Positions 1 to 9,022 of a stretch of 48,558 bases of DNA are shown one piece after another; the stretch's first letter is position 1, and every line of letters begins with the position of its first letter. The position numbers were made by a program, and so were the translations under genes. Origin of the DNA: Microbacterium aurantiacum (lineage in GTDB: Bacteria; Actinomycetota; Actinomycetes; Actinomycetales; Microbacteriaceae); the NCBI RefSeq assembly GCF_021654035.1, contig NZ_JAJPDW010000010.1, positions 1 to 48,558 on the forward strand, read 5' to 3'. The notes under the pieces were generated by a model. It was not told where the DNA came from. It ran no database searches and saw nothing but the letters and a program-made list of their open reading frames with translations.

Positions 1-134
1 GACCCATTCGTTCCTCACGCCCGTTCTCGACACCTTCGGGCTTGCGGGGGCGGGCGAAGGCTTCGTAGTTTCCGCTGCTGTAGTACATCTGTTGTGGAGG
101 TCTTCTCGTGGAGTGTTCTGCTGCGGTCGTGGGG
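1..134. other. window edge, no gene recognised
   Basis: This stretch lies downstream of the dehydrogenase stop codon. Short open frames run through it, including one on the plus strand entering from the window edge, but none has a family signature I recognise. It may hold the 3' end of a gene cut off by the window. Confidence 0.3.
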
Positions 135-992
135 TCAGTTGTAGGTGTAGAAGCCCTCGCCGGTGGCGACGCCGAGCTTGCCGTGGTCGATGTACTCGCT
201 CTTCAGCCAGGCCGCGAGCGCCTGGTCCTTCTCCCCGCCGTGAGCGAGGATGTTATACGGGGTGGTCAGGCCGATGACATCGGTGATCTGGAAGGGTCCC
301 ATCGGCGCTCCCGTGCCGATCCGCCACACGTTGTCGATGTCCTTCGGCTCGGCGTACCCGCCGGCGGCGAGTGCGTACCCGGCATTGAGGAACGGCACCA
401 GGAGCGAGTTGAGGACGTAGCCCGACTTCTCCTTGCGCACGGGGATCGGAACCATCCCGATATCGCCGGCGAAGGCGACGACATCGTCGAACACGGCCGG
501 ATCGGTGTCGGCGGTGCCCATCACCTCGGCGGTGTTGAACTTCCAGACCCGGTTCGCGAAGTGCAGCGCGAGGAACTTGGCGGGGCGTCCGGTGAAGTCT
601 TTGAGGTCGCTGGGCAGAAGCGTCGACGAGTTGGTCGCGAAGATCGTCTTGTCCGGTGCGAGCTCGCCGAGCTTGCGGTAGGTGTCCTGCTTGATGGACA
701 GCACCTCGGGGATCGCCTCGATGACCAGATCCGCGTCCGCGACCGCGTCGGCGAGGTCGGAGGAGAACCGGACGCGGGTAAGCGCCTCGTCCGCCTTCCC
801 CTCAGCTGCCCCCGCGACTCCGTCGTCCTTGTAGGTGGTGACGAGAGCATCGAACCGCTTCTTGGCTGCCTCGATGACGTCGTTGCTGATGTCATATGCG
901 GTGACCTGGAAGCCGTGGTAGGCGGTCTGGAAGGCGATCTGGGTGCCGAGGACCCCGGTTCCCAGGACGGTCACGTGTGTGATGTTGCTCAT
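135..992 (-). CDS. 3-hydroxyacyl-CoA dehydrogenase (3-hydroxybutyryl-CoA dehydrogenase type)
   Basis: This 285-residue protein should oxidise or reduce 3-hydroxyacyl-CoA with NAD(P) in the cytoplasm, as in fatty-acid or polyhydroxybutyrate metabolism. An N-terminal Rossmann fold carries a [10 protein letters not shown] dinucleotide loop at about residues 11-20. A second domain includes [12 protein letters not shown] and ends in GEGFYTYN, which corresponds to the usual family ending. The length matches the single-function family (about 280-300). The start has a GAAGGAG ribosome site, and its ATG overlaps the upstream TetR stop codon by four bases, so the two are translationally coupled and the TetR protein probably controls it. 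The exact chain length handled cannot be read from the sequence. Confidence 0.9.
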   Translation of the reverse strand: MSNITHVTVLGTGVLGTQIAFQTAYHGFQVTAYDISNDVIEAAKKRFDALVTTYKDDGVAGAAEGKADEALTRVRFSSDLADAVADADLVIEAIPEVLSIKQDTYRKLGELAPDKTIFATNSSTLLPSDLKDFTGRPAKFLALHFANRVWKFNTAEVMGTADTDPAVFDDVVAFAGDIGMVPIPVRKEKSGYVLNSLLVPFLNAGYALAAGGYAEPKDIDNVWRIGTGAPMGPFQITDVIGLTTPYNILAHGGEKDQALAAWLKSEYIDHGKLGVATGEGFYTYN

Positions 993-1693
993 TGTCTTGT
1001 CTCCTTCATTTCTTCTCGAGCGGCCGATCGGGCCGCCGGGGTGTGGTGCAGCACGCCGGTCACGATGTGCGTGACCTGACGTCTGAGGTCGTCGATCGCG
1101 TCAGCCTCGGGGGTGTCCGAGGCCGTCATCCGAGCGATCGCGAGATGAGTGACGGCGAACAGCGAGGATCCTGCGACCCGTGCCTCTTCGTCGCTGAGGG
1201 TCGGCGCGGCGCGGCGCAGCGTGTCAGAGAGCGACTTCTCGAGCGTGAGGATCAACGCCATGCCCTCGGCTCGGAACTTCGCGTCGTGAGGCCCGAACAG
1301 CAGCTCCCGCTGGTACGCAGCACTGTTCTCCGGCTCCCGTGCGGCGGCGGCGACGAGCGGGCACAGGCGGGCGAAGACCGCGGCGGAAGGATCCGGCGTC
1401 GACGCCGCACGCGCGGCGCCTTCATCGATCGACGACCGGAGTGCCTCGTTGTAGACCATGAGCAGCAACTCGCTCTTGGTCGCGGCGTAGCGGAACAGGG
1501 TCCCCGCGGCGACCCCGGCCGCAGCGGACACCTCCTGCGTTGTCACCGCGGAGAAGCCCCGCGTACGCAACAGGTCAGACGCGACGCGGAAGATCCGCTC
1601 TCGCTTGAGCCGCATGTTCTGCTCGCGGCGCGGCTCCATTCCCCCCACGCCCGGACGCCGTCCGTGCTCTGACAGCTGCTGCATCCCGCTCAC
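989..1693 (-). CDS. TetR/AcrR family transcriptional regulator
   Basis: This is a roughly 234-residue regulator. The N-terminal helix-turn-helix lies in the stretch from RIFRVASDLL through TQEVSAAAGVAAGTLFRY to KSELLLMVYNEAL. The C-terminal ligand-binding domain is diverged, as is normal for the family. I chose the GTG at 1693 because a TACGCT hexamer ends seven bases before it and a TTGCGG lies 16 bases further up, a leaderless promoter arrangement. ATG 1711 is the alternative. The open frame continues to 1966, but that extension overlaps the divergent gene and has no family similarity. It is coupled to the dehydrogenase gene by an ATGA overlap. A 15-base palindrome at 1715-1729 overlaps its -35 region, suggesting autoregulation. 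Confidence 0.85.
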   Translation of the reverse strand: MSGMQQLSEHGRRPGVGGMEPRREQNMRLKRERIFRVASDLLRTRGFSAVTTQEVSAAAGVAAGTLFRYAATKSELLLMVYNEALRSSIDEGAARAASTPDPSAAVFARLCPLVAAAAREPENSAAYQRELLFGPHDAKFRAEGMALILTLEKSLSDTLRRAAPTLSDEEARVAGSSLFAVTHLAIARMTASDTPEADAIDDLRRQVTHIVTGVLHHTPAARSAAREEMKETRQ

Positions 1694-1729
1694 ACGAATG
1701 AGCGTACTCATTTTCTTGCGGACCGCAAG
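1691..1729 (-). promoter_or_regulatory. tetR promoter with overlapping palindromic operator
   Basis: A perfect inverted repeat, CTTGCGG-A-CCGCAAG (1715-1729), covers the TTGCGG -35 element (1723-1728). The TACGCT -10 element is at 1701-1706, 16 bases downstream, followed by seven bases and then GTG. A palindrome of this size beside a TetR gene is a typical autoregulatory operator. Binding itself is inferred. Confidence 0.6.
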
Positions 1730-1772
1730 GAGGGCGTGCGCACATGATCGGCGATAGGCCACTTCGGTAACG

Positions 1773-1788
1773 TGCACAGAGCTGTGCA
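1773..1788. promoter_or_regulatory. inverted-repeat operator candidate upstream of yhgE1
   Basis: TGCACAG-AG-CTGTGCA has seven-base arms and a two-base centre. It overlaps the -35 position of the TATGCT promoter that drives the first YhgE gene. The sequence differs from the 1715-1729 palindrome, so it may be read by the other TetR protein, encoded at 6900-7538 at the end of the YhgE operon. Confidence 0.5.
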
Positions 1789-1795
1789 AACTGTG

Positions 1796-1811
1796 TATGC
1801 TTGCGGGCGTG
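1796..1811 (+). promoter_or_regulatory. leaderless -10 element of yhgE1
   Basis: TATGCT at 1796-1801 is followed by seven bases and the GTG at 1809. This fits the actinobacterial rule that transcription of leaderless genes starts at the first base of the start codon, about seven bases after a TAnnnT hexamer. Confidence 0.6.
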
Positions 1812-4697
1812 CGGATGAGCTGGCGGGTTTTCACAAGGGACGTCACCCGGCTGTTCCGTGTTCGGAAGGCGTGGATCATCGTGATCGGCGTGTTGATCAC
1901 TCCGGCGTTGTATGCGTGGTTCAACATCAACGCGTTCTGGGATCCGTACGCGAACACTGAGAGCATTCGCGTCGCAGTGGCGAACCTCGACGAGGGCGCA
2001 TCGTCGGAGCTGACGGGGGCGCTGAATGTCGGTGATCAGGTCAGTGCGCAGCTCGAGGAGAACGATCAGCTCGGCTGGGTCTTCATGGGCGAGGAGGAGG
2101 CCGCCGAGGCCGTCCGGCGCGGTGACGTGTACGCCGCCATCGTCATCCCCGCAGACTTCAGCGAGGACCTCCTCAGCATCACCAGCGGCGAGTTCACCCA
2201 GCCGGCGCTGCAGTACTACGTCAACGAGAAGGCCAGCGCGATCGCGCCGAAGATCACCGATGTCGGCGCGTCTCAGCTTGACCGGCAGATCACGGCCGCT
2301 TTCACGGAGCAGGTCGCCCTGGCTGCGACAGACGCGGTGAGGGATGCGGGGGATGACGTGGAGTCGCGGTTGCTGACCGCGAAAGACGACGCGCTGAACA
2401 CCTTCGACAGTACCTCGCAGTCACTGGCATCGACGCGGAGCAGTATCACCGACCTCCAGGACGGAATCGCCGGTTCTCGCGCGACGCTGTCGGCCGCCCA
2501 GGACACGCTCACGGATGTCGATTCGACGCTGGCGGACGTTCAGCAGGCCACAGCGGAAGCGCAGTCGATCATCGCCGACGCACAGGAGCAGGTGATCGGG
2601 TTCACCGATGCCGCAACGGCCGCGTACCTCACAGGCACGACACTGCTCGCGGATGCCTCCGCCTCCGCGAACTCCTCGATCACCCAGGTGACGGGGGCTC
2701 TGACTGCTGCAGGGCTGCGGGTGGACGCGGCGATCGACAACGTCGAGACCGTTCTCAAGGCGAACGAGGCCGCGATCGCGCAGGTGCAGGCTTTGATGAA
2801 TGACTTCGATCTGGATCCTGAGACGCAGCAGCGTCTGTCCGGGGTGATTGAGGCGCTGCAGGCGCGAAACGCTGCCGATCAGCAGCTCCTCGCGGATCTG
2901 TCGCAACTGAGCGCCAGCACCGGCGACACCATCCAGGGGCTGCAGGCGGCTGCAGATGCCGTCGACGAGGCGGTCCAGGGCACCCAGACTGCGGCATCCG
3001 ATCTGCGGACGGTGCTCACCCAGAACCTTCCGGCGCTGAACAGCGCGATGGCCCGCCTGTCCTCCAGCGCGGGAGAGTTCTCGGCGGCGGTCGCCTCACA
3101 GCGGCAAGTACTCACCCAAGTCGGCGGCCTGCTGCGCAGCGCGGATACGCAGTTGGCATCCACCTCGACGGCGCTCGACAGCTTCGACGCCGACATCGCC
3201 GGCGTCGAGTCGAACCTGCAGGCCGCGCGCACCGATATCGAAGCGGTCGCCGCCGCAGCGGAGTGGGGTGCGCTCGGCACGATCACCGGACTGGACGCGG
3301 ACGACATCGCCCGCTTCATCGCCTCGCCCGTCGTCGTCGAGGAGCAGACGATGTTCCCGGTGTCCTCCTACGGGTCCGCGATGGCGGCACTGTTCACGAA
3401 CCTGTCGCTGTGGATCGGTGCATTCGTGCTGATGGTGATCTTCAAGATCGAGGTCGACACAGAAGGTGTTGAGGGCGTCACGGTCCGCGAGGCCTACCTG
3501 GGACGGTTCGGCCTGTTCGCGCTGCTCGCTGTCGGACAGGCGCTGGTGGTCTCGATCGGGAACCTCGTCATCGGTGTCCAGACCGTGAGCGCCGTCGCCT
3601 TCGTGGGGACCGCTGTGCTGATCGCCTTGGCGTACGTGAGCATCATCTACGCGCTCTGCGTCGCGTTCGGGCATGTCGGGAGAGGTCTGTGCATCCTGCT
3701 GGTGATCATGCAGATCCCCGGCGCGTCAGGGCTGTACCCGATCGAGTTGATGCCCGACTTCTTCCGCGCGATCTATCCCCTGCTTCCGTTCTCCTACGGC
3801 ATCGACGCAATGCGGGAGACGATCGCCGGGTTCTACGGCGGCCACTACTGGCGGTTCCTCGGGATGCTCGCCGTCTTCGTCGCCCTTGCGTTCCTCCTCG
3901 GATTGGTCCTGCGGCGCAGACTCGCCAGCTTCCACATCCTGTTCAACCGCGAGGTCGCCGCAACCGACCTGCTGATCGGCGAGAACGTCCAGGTCGCCGG
4001 CAGTGGCTACCGGCTGAGCGAGATCATCCACGCACTCTCGAACCGCAGCGCCTACCGGGACGAGCTCACCCGCCGGGCCCGCCCGTTCACACACCGTTAT
4101 CCTGTGCTGCTGCGGGCGACGCTGGTCGTCGGGCTCACGGGGCTCGCGTTGCTCGCCGCCGCCGCTGTCACGTTCGCCGACGTCAAGGCGCTGCTGCTGG
4201 GCATAGGAACGCTCTGGTGCCTTCTGGTCATCGGGTTCCTCGTCGCCATCGAGTACGCCAGATGGAGCTTCGCGCGAGCCGGAGAAATCGCCGAGCTCGA
4301 TGACGCCGACCTGCGCCAAGCGGTCTTCGCCGGTGGTGCGCAGGCGCACGCCACCGTCGTCTCCTCAGAGGTGCTCACGGGACGCGAGTCCGTTCCCGGC
4401 GCGCAACATCTGCTCGCAGAGGATCTGAGCTCCGGTGATCCCCTCCAGGAAAGCCCGTCCGCCGACATCGCTGCCACCGGCGACACGGATGGGCACGCCC
4501 CTGACGTGGATGATGTCATAGCGACTTGGTTCCAGGGTGAGCCCCCAGCCGACGACTCCGCCCACGCGGACGCTAACGTGCCCGAGCCGACGACCGCAAA
4601 CGCGGCGCGCCACGATGAGCCCGCGGAATCGGATGGGAACGAGGGCGGAGCGCAGCTAGAGGACGAGGGCCCTGCGGGGAAGGGGGAGCAGCCGTGA
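1809..4697 (+). CDS. YhgE/Pip family membrane protein, first copy
   Basis: This is a large (about 962 residues) integral membrane protein of the YhgE/Pip family (phage infection protein, YueB and ABC-2-permease-like relatives). Residues about 20-45 form a membrane helix followed by the family signature NINAFWDPYANT. A long alanine/serine/glutamine-rich region of about 400 residues, probably coiled coil outside the membrane, comes next. Five or six membrane helices follow, with the conserved GASGLYPIELMPDFFRAIYP and FSYGIDAMRE blocks. This copy has an additional pair of helices and an acidic, disordered C-terminal tail of about 150 residues that the second copy lacks. The GTG at 1809 is preferred for its leaderless promoter; ATG 1797 and ATG 1815 are alternatives. 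The substrate is unknown; export of a lipid or drug under TetR control is plausible. Confidence 0.85.
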   Translation: MRMSWRVFTRDVTRLFRVRKAWIIVIGVLITPALYAWFNINAFWDPYANTESIRVAVANLDEGASSELTGALNVGDQVSAQLEENDQLGWVFMGEEEAAEAVRRGDVYAAIVIPADFSEDLLSITSGEFTQPALQYYVNEKASAIAPKITDVGASQLDRQITAAFTEQVALAATDAVRDAGDDVESRLLTAKDDALNTFDSTSQSLASTRSSITDLQDGIAGSRATLSAAQDTLTDVDSTLADVQQATAEAQSIIADAQEQVIGFTDAATAAYLTGTTLLADASASANSSITQVTGALTAAGLRVDAAIDNVETVLKANEAAIAQVQALMNDFDLDPETQQRLSGVIEALQARNAADQQLLADLSQLSASTGDTIQGLQAAADAVDEAVQGTQTAASDLRTVLTQNLPALNSAMARLSSSAGEFSAAVASQRQVLTQVGGLLRSADTQLASTSTALDSFDADIAGVESNLQAARTDIEAVAAAAEWGALGTITGLDADDIARFIASPVVVEEQTMFPVSSYGSAMAALFTNLSLWIGAFVLMVIFKIEVDTEGVEGVTVREAYLGRFGLFALLAVGQALVVSIGNLVIGVQTVSAVAFVGTAVLIALAYVSIIYALCVAFGHVGRGLCILLVIMQIPGASGLYPIELMPDFFRAIYPLLPFSYGIDAMRETIAGFYGGHYWRFLGMLAVFVALAFLLGLVLRRRLASFHILFNREVAATDLLIGENVQVAGSGYRLSEIIHALSNRSAYRDELTRRARPFTHRYPVLLRATLVVGLTGLALLAAAAVTFADVKALLLGIGTLWCLLVIGFLVAIEYARWSFARAGEIAELDDADLRQAVFAGGAQAHATVVSSEVLTGRESVPGAQHLLAEDLSSGDPLQESPSADIAATGDTDGHAPDVDDVIATWFQGEPPADDSAHADANVPEPTTANAARHDEPAESDGNEGGAQLEDEGPAGKGEQP

Positions 4698-6880
4698 GGG
4701 TCATCCTGCGACTGGTGGGGCGCGACGTTCGTCACGCGACACAGAACGTGATGGCGTGCATCGTCATCTTCGGTCTTGTCGTGATCCCGTCCCTGTTCAC
4801 CTGGTTCAACGTGATCGCCAGCTGGGATCCGTTCGCGAACACCAGCAACCTGAAAGTCGCCGTTGCCAGCACCGACACCGGCTACGAGAGCGACCTGATT
4901 CCGGTCCGGATCAACGTCGGCGAGCAGGTCCTGTCCGCGCTGCGCGCCAACGACGATCTGGACTGGGTCATCACGACCGAAGATGATGCGATCGACGGTA
5001 CGAAGTCGGGTGCGTACTACGCCGCGATCGTGCTTCCGCCATCCTTCAGTACCGACATGATGACGTTCTACGTCGACGGTGCGGAGCACACCGACATCGC
5101 GCTGTACACCAATGAGAAGAAGAACGCCCTCGCTCCCAAGATCACCGGACAGGGTGCCGACGGTGTGTCCGCGCAGATCACCGAGACGTTCACCCAGACC
5201 CTCAGCGAGATCGCGCTCAGCCTGCTCTCCTCCCTATCCGACTACCTCACCGACGACGACACCCAGGCCGCACTGACCCGGCTCCAAGCACGGGTGGCCA
5301 GCATGTCGACGCAGCTGCGGTCGAGTGCGCAGACCGCCGACATGTTCTCCGCCCTCTTCGACTCCAGCATCCCCGTGGTGAACAGCGCCTCCCAACTCGT
5401 CGACACGGCAGGAAGCGCGTTCAGCGACGCCTCCGACGCCGTCGGCAGCGGAAGCGACGCGGTCGAGTCCCTCGCCTCCGCTCTGCGCACCGCCACCCAA
5501 GGAGTCTCCGACGCCCTGTCCGCGACGACCGACAGCTACAACGCGGTCGGCGATCGCATCGACGACCTTTACGTGGACATGGATTCCCTCAGCGGCGATC
5601 GCGTGACGGTGCTCGCTGACCTAGCGGCACGAGTCCAGGACCAGGTCGACCGATACCGCACCATTCGCGACGCCCTTGATACCGAGGTTCGGCCCACGCT
5701 GCCCGAGGCCGCGGAAGGCGCCCTTGATACCGTCATCGCCGCCCTCGACGACGCGATCGCCAGGCAGCAGGCTGTGCACGACAGTCTCGGCCAAGCTGCG
5801 CAGGACATCCAGGACGACAACGCCTCCGAGCAGGGCTCTCACCAGGAGATCCTCGCCACGATCGCCGATGCGAAGACCGCCGTACAGAACGCACAGAGCG
5901 CATACACCGACGGACTGAAGCCGCAACTGGACCTCCTGTCTTCGACGCTCTCACGGCTCGACTCGGACATCTCCATCGTGTCCAACGACCTTGCCGGCGT
6001 GTCCTCGAGCCTGTCGGGTTCATCGGACTCCGTGATGACCGCCATCGACCGGGGAAAGACCATCGCAAACGGGATCTCCACCTCACTGGGTGAACTGGCC
6101 GACCGGTTCGACGAGCTCGACCGGGCGCTCGGAACCGCAGCGGACACCGGTGATCTCAGTGAACTCCGCGACATCATCGGAGGCGATCCCGGCGTCCTCG
6201 CCACCTCACTGGCCGAACCCGTCCGGGTGGACCGCACTGCGGTGTTCCCGGTCGCCGGATTCGGCGCCGCCATGGCACCGCTCTACACCGTCCTCGCGCT
6301 CTGGGTGGGAGCGTTGCTGATGACAGTCACCATCCGTGTCGACGTCAACCACAACACACTTCCCGGTACCCCCGAACTCACCACGACCCAGAAATACCTC
6401 GGACGGTACGGCATCTTCGGACTCGTCGGCCTCGCCCAGAGCACACTCCTCACCCTCGGGCTCATCCTGTTCGTCCGCATCGAGCCCGCGCACCCACTGC
6501 TCATGATCCTCGCCGGATGGATCATCTCCCTCGTCTTCACACTGATCGTCTACACCGCGGTCGTCGCGTTCGGCAACGCCGGAAAGGCACTATGCGTGCT
6601 GCTGCTCGTCATCCAGATATCCGGCTCCGGCGGCGCCTACCCCCTTCAGCTCCTCCCCGAGTGGTTCCAGAACATCAGCCCATTCCTGCCCGCCACCTAC
6701 GCAATCCAGGCCATGCGATCGGCGATTGCCGGCGTCTACGCAGGGGACTACTGGATCTCTCTTCTCCTGCTCGCCCTCTTCATCGTCCCGGCCCTGCTGC
6801 TCGGCCTGGTGCTGCGGCGACCCCTGATCGCATACAACCGAGGCCTGTCCGAAGCGCTTGAATCCACCAAGCTCATGTGA
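4694..6880 (+). CDS. YhgE/Pip family membrane protein, second copy
   Basis: This 728-residue paralogue of the preceding gene starts at a GTG that overlaps the preceding stop by four bases (GTGA), with AGGGGGAG as ribosome site. The first helix leads into SLFTWFNVIASWDPFANT, the family signature. A coiled-coil region follows, then the C-terminal ABC-2-like helices with GSGGAYPLQLLPEWFQNISP and ATYAIQAMRSAIAG. It ends soon after the last helix, so it matches the core of the first copy without the extra helix pair and acidic tail. The tight coupling suggests that the two proteins form a heteromeric membrane complex. Nothing in the sequence identifies the ligand. Confidence 0.85.
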   Translation: MRVILRLVGRDVRHATQNVMACIVIFGLVVIPSLFTWFNVIASWDPFANTSNLKVAVASTDTGYESDLIPVRINVGEQVLSALRANDDLDWVITTEDDAIDGTKSGAYYAAIVLPPSFSTDMMTFYVDGAEHTDIALYTNEKKNALAPKITGQGADGVSAQITETFTQTLSEIALSLLSSLSDYLTDDDTQAALTRLQARVASMSTQLRSSAQTADMFSALFDSSIPVVNSASQLVDTAGSAFSDASDAVGSGSDAVESLASALRTATQGVSDALSATTDSYNAVGDRIDDLYVDMDSLSGDRVTVLADLAARVQDQVDRYRTIRDALDTEVRPTLPEAAEGALDTVIAALDDAIARQQAVHDSLGQAAQDIQDDNASEQGSHQEILATIADAKTAVQNAQSAYTDGLKPQLDLLSSTLSRLDSDISIVSNDLAGVSSSLSGSSDSVMTAIDRGKTIANGISTSLGELADRFDELDRALGTAADTGDLSELRDIIGGDPGVLATSLAEPVRVDRTAVFPVAGFGAAMAPLYTVLALWVGALLMTVTIRVDVNHNTLPGTPELTTTQKYLGRYGIFGLVGLAQSTLLTLGLILFVRIEPAHPLLMILAGWIISLVFTLIVYTAVVAFGNAGKALCVLLLVIQISGSGGAYPLQLLPEWFQNISPFLPATYAIQAMRSAIAGVYAGDYWISLLLLALFIVPALLLGLVLRRPLIAYNRGLSEALESTKLM

Positions 6881-6899
6881 GCGTCCGCGAGAGGTGATC

Positions 6900-7538
6900 A
6901 TGTCCACGCAAGAGTCCCCCGTCCGGCCGGAATCGGTTCCTACGCGCGAGCGCAGAAGTGACGCCACAATCAATCACAAAGCACTTCTGCACGCTGCGCA
7001 GGCCGTGCTCGCGGAGAATCCACAGGCCTCCCTCGACACCATCGCGCAAGCAGCCGGACTGTCGCGACGGGCTCTCTACGGCCACTTCCCCGACAGGGAC
7101 ACCCTGCTGAGAGAGGTCATCGCGCTCGGCGCTGAGCGGTTCAATGCGATCGCCCACGTCATCGACGACGCCGACCCGCGCGTCGCTTTGGCCCGCCTCG
7201 CCGTGCGTCTTTGGCGCGAAGCTTCAGCAGTGCGCGCTGCCGCGAATATCGCCCTCAGTGATGCCCATGTCGCAGACACAGTCCGTTCGCTCGCGCCCCT
7301 TCGACGACGAATCCGCGAGCTCACAGATACCGGCACGGCAGCGGGGGCCTTCCGAAGAGACGTTTCGCCCGAAGTCCTCGCCATCCTCATCGAAGAGACA
7401 GCCCGCGCCACATTGCGCCAGACTCGCCTAACAGGAAGCAACCCGTCGGTCATCGCCCGAGTCGTGCTCAGCATCGTCGGCCTGTCATGGACCGAGCAGG
7501 CCGCGCTCATCGCGTCGAACCCGGACATCGTGGCCTGA
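6900..7538 (+). CDS. TetR/AcrR family transcriptional regulator
   Basis: This 212-residue regulator closes the YhgE operon, 19 bases after the preceding stop. The helix-turn-helix spans SLDTIAQAAGLSRRALYGHF, followed by DRDTLLREVIALG. ATG 6900 is chosen over ATG 6858 because it is preceded by GAGAGGTGATC, an almost perfect match to the 16S anti-Shine-Dalgarno sequence, and because the earlier start would overlap the preceding gene by 23 bases. A TetR gene at the end of a transporter-like operon usually represses that operon. The 1773-1788 inverted repeat is the obvious candidate site. Confidence 0.87.
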   Translation: MSTQESPVRPESVPTRERRSDATINHKALLHAAQAVLAENPQASLDTIAQAAGLSRRALYGHFPDRDTLLREVIALGAERFNAIAHVIDDADPRVALARLAVRLWREASAVRAAANIALSDAHVADTVRSLAPLRRRIRELTDTGTAAGAFRRDVSPEVLAILIEETARATLRQTRLTGSNPSVIARVVLSIVGLSWTEQAALIASNPDIVA

Positions 7539-7640
7539 GCGTCACCCGTCGGATGCGCGCAGGCGGGCCCGCAACGGCGGCATGCAGCTCTCTCGGGCGA
7601 TCCAGTTCATGCGGGATGTTCGAGGCTCGCGCGCGTAGTC

Positions 7641-7937
7641 GGGCGGAAGATCGCTTTCGACGAGCCTACGACGCGTAACGTCCGGCGCCTGCGCAACGAT
7701 CCCTCGCTGGTGCTATGGGGTGGCGGCAACGAGAACCCCGGCACGCGGACCTCCGACGACGCCTTGACGGTGATCGGGCGCCGCGTCGCACAACTCGATC
7801 CGACGAGAAGGTTCCACCGCACCGACCCGTGGGGTGGGAGTGAACACTTCTACGGCGTGTATCACGAGGGTATGCCCGTCGAGGCGCACCGGGATTACCT
7901 CCCGGCGGTGTCCGGCTCATACGGGCTGTCGAGCCAA
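7641..7937 (+). pseudogene. glycoside hydrolase family 2 remnant
   Basis: In one plus-strand frame, with no credible start, I read RRLRNDPSLVLWGGGNENPG, then RRFHRTDPWGGSEHFYGVYH and SGSYGLSS. The first block resembles the acid/base region of GH2 beta-mannosidase-type enzymes, where a xNE motif follows a HPSLxLW-like strand. Only about 95 residues of a normally 800-residue enzyme remain. The similarity stops at about 7935, where the antisense strand becomes the truncated DUF262 gene. The family call is from memory of motifs, so moderate confidence. Confidence 0.55.
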
Positions 7938-8735
7938 TGCGACGCGGGAAGCATGCGGCGCTTCCCTCCCGCCGATCTGATCGGCGAGAGTGTCGAGGAC
8001 GAGCCCGATGTGAGTTGCCTCGCTCTCGTGTCGGCCCGTGATGAATGACCAGACCTCCGGCGCGCGAAGTTCCCGCTCGAACTGATCCCACTGCGCCGCG
8101 ATCTGCTCGCTCTTGTCTGAGTATCCAGGACGCGCGCGGCTGTTTGCCAACACGAGCGCCTTGATGAGTTCGGCGTCAGTCAACGGGATCCGCCCGACGT
8201 TCAGCCGGGTGAACAGGGTAATGGAGTCGAGATCTTGCGATGCCTCATACCAGATCACCTTGACCGAGTCGAAGAGGTAGCCGTAGAACTTGTTGGCGAC
8301 GTGCTGAGTGCGATGCTCCCACGCCTCGAACCATGAGCGGATCCGTTCGTACGCTCCGAAGATGTGGTGGAAGTCGATATTGTCGTCCTTGTGGTCGGCT
8401 ATCGGCGACCGTAGGAACTCTTGGCTACCGGGGCGTGTCTCGTACTCGATCGAGTAGCCAGCGCCGGCGCTTTGCAGCCCCTGATCCCGCATGTACTGGA
8501 AGATCAGGTACAGAGTGGTGAACCGCTGCTGGCCGTCGATGAGTTCCCATCGACCGTCGGCCATCCGCTTTACGACCACGGGCTGAAGGTAGTACGGGGC
8601 GCCGTTGCTCTCCCAGATGTCTGCGAGGAGACGGTCCACCTCGTCAGGACCCCAACGGTAACCCCGCTGATAACCGGGAACGAAGAAGGCTCCTGTGACG
8701 TCACCGACTGCTCGCGGTTCAAGAATCGCATCCAC
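7917..8735 (-). pseudogene. DUF262 (GmrSD-type) gene, truncated at the 3' end
   Basis: The 272-residue reading frame begins as a normal DUF262 protein. It has GYQRGYRWGP near residue 21 and the hallmark IDGQQRFTTLY at residues 66-76, the ParB/Srx-like nucleotide site of GmrSD-type restriction systems. It stays family-like to about residue 252 (LVLDTLADQIGGRE), then continues for some 20 residues that are only the antisense of the GH2 remnant. Full-length members run to 550-700 residues and often carry a DUF1524 HNH nuclease domain, which is missing here. The gene is probably dead, although a short N-terminal protein could still be made. Such genes are usually acquired phage-defence functions. 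Confidence 0.7.
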
Positions 8736-8936
8736 TTTTCCACGCTAGTGGAGCCCTCCGACGCTCGGCCGACCAGCTCGCCGACGAGAGGGGAGGCACC
8801 TGTGCGCGCTACCCGACCTTTGACCACCTGGATCTACGAAAGGGTGGACGGGTTTCGCTCAAGCAGCTCGTGCGCCGCTGTCCGAAATCCTGTCCGTTTA
8901 CTCTCCGTAGCCGTCCGTAAACGTCCAGAGATAGAC
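8736..8936. other. gap with a short inverted repeat
   Basis: No gene is supported here. An inverted repeat, CGTTTAC (8895-8901) and GTAAACG (8917-8923), lies 15 bases apart just outside the glnA terminator. Its role is unknown. Confidence 0.35.
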
Positions 8937-8970
8937 TGAGCCCCAGACGGCATCTGCCGTCTGGGGCTCA
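8937..8970 (-). terminator. hairpin terminator of glnA
   Basis: A perfect 14-base stem, TGAGCCCCAGACGG with CCGTCTGGGGCTCA and a six-base loop, lies 52 bases after the glnA stop. There is no strong T tract, which is common in high-GC actinobacteria. Confidence 0.75.
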
Positions 8971-9022
8971 GTAAATTGCTGGGCTCAGAAACCGGAAGTG
9001 TGGCTCTGAGGGCCTCCCGGAA

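Noticed and set aside
108..1079. 323-codon plus-strand open frame over the dehydrogenase gene
   Set aside because: Antisense to a clear 3-hydroxyacyl-CoA dehydrogenase; valine/glycine/arginine-rich composition typical of high-GC shadow frames.
1694..1966. N-terminal extension of the first TetR gene
   Set aside because: It would overlap the divergent YhgE gene and its promoter; the helix-turn-helix starts far downstream.
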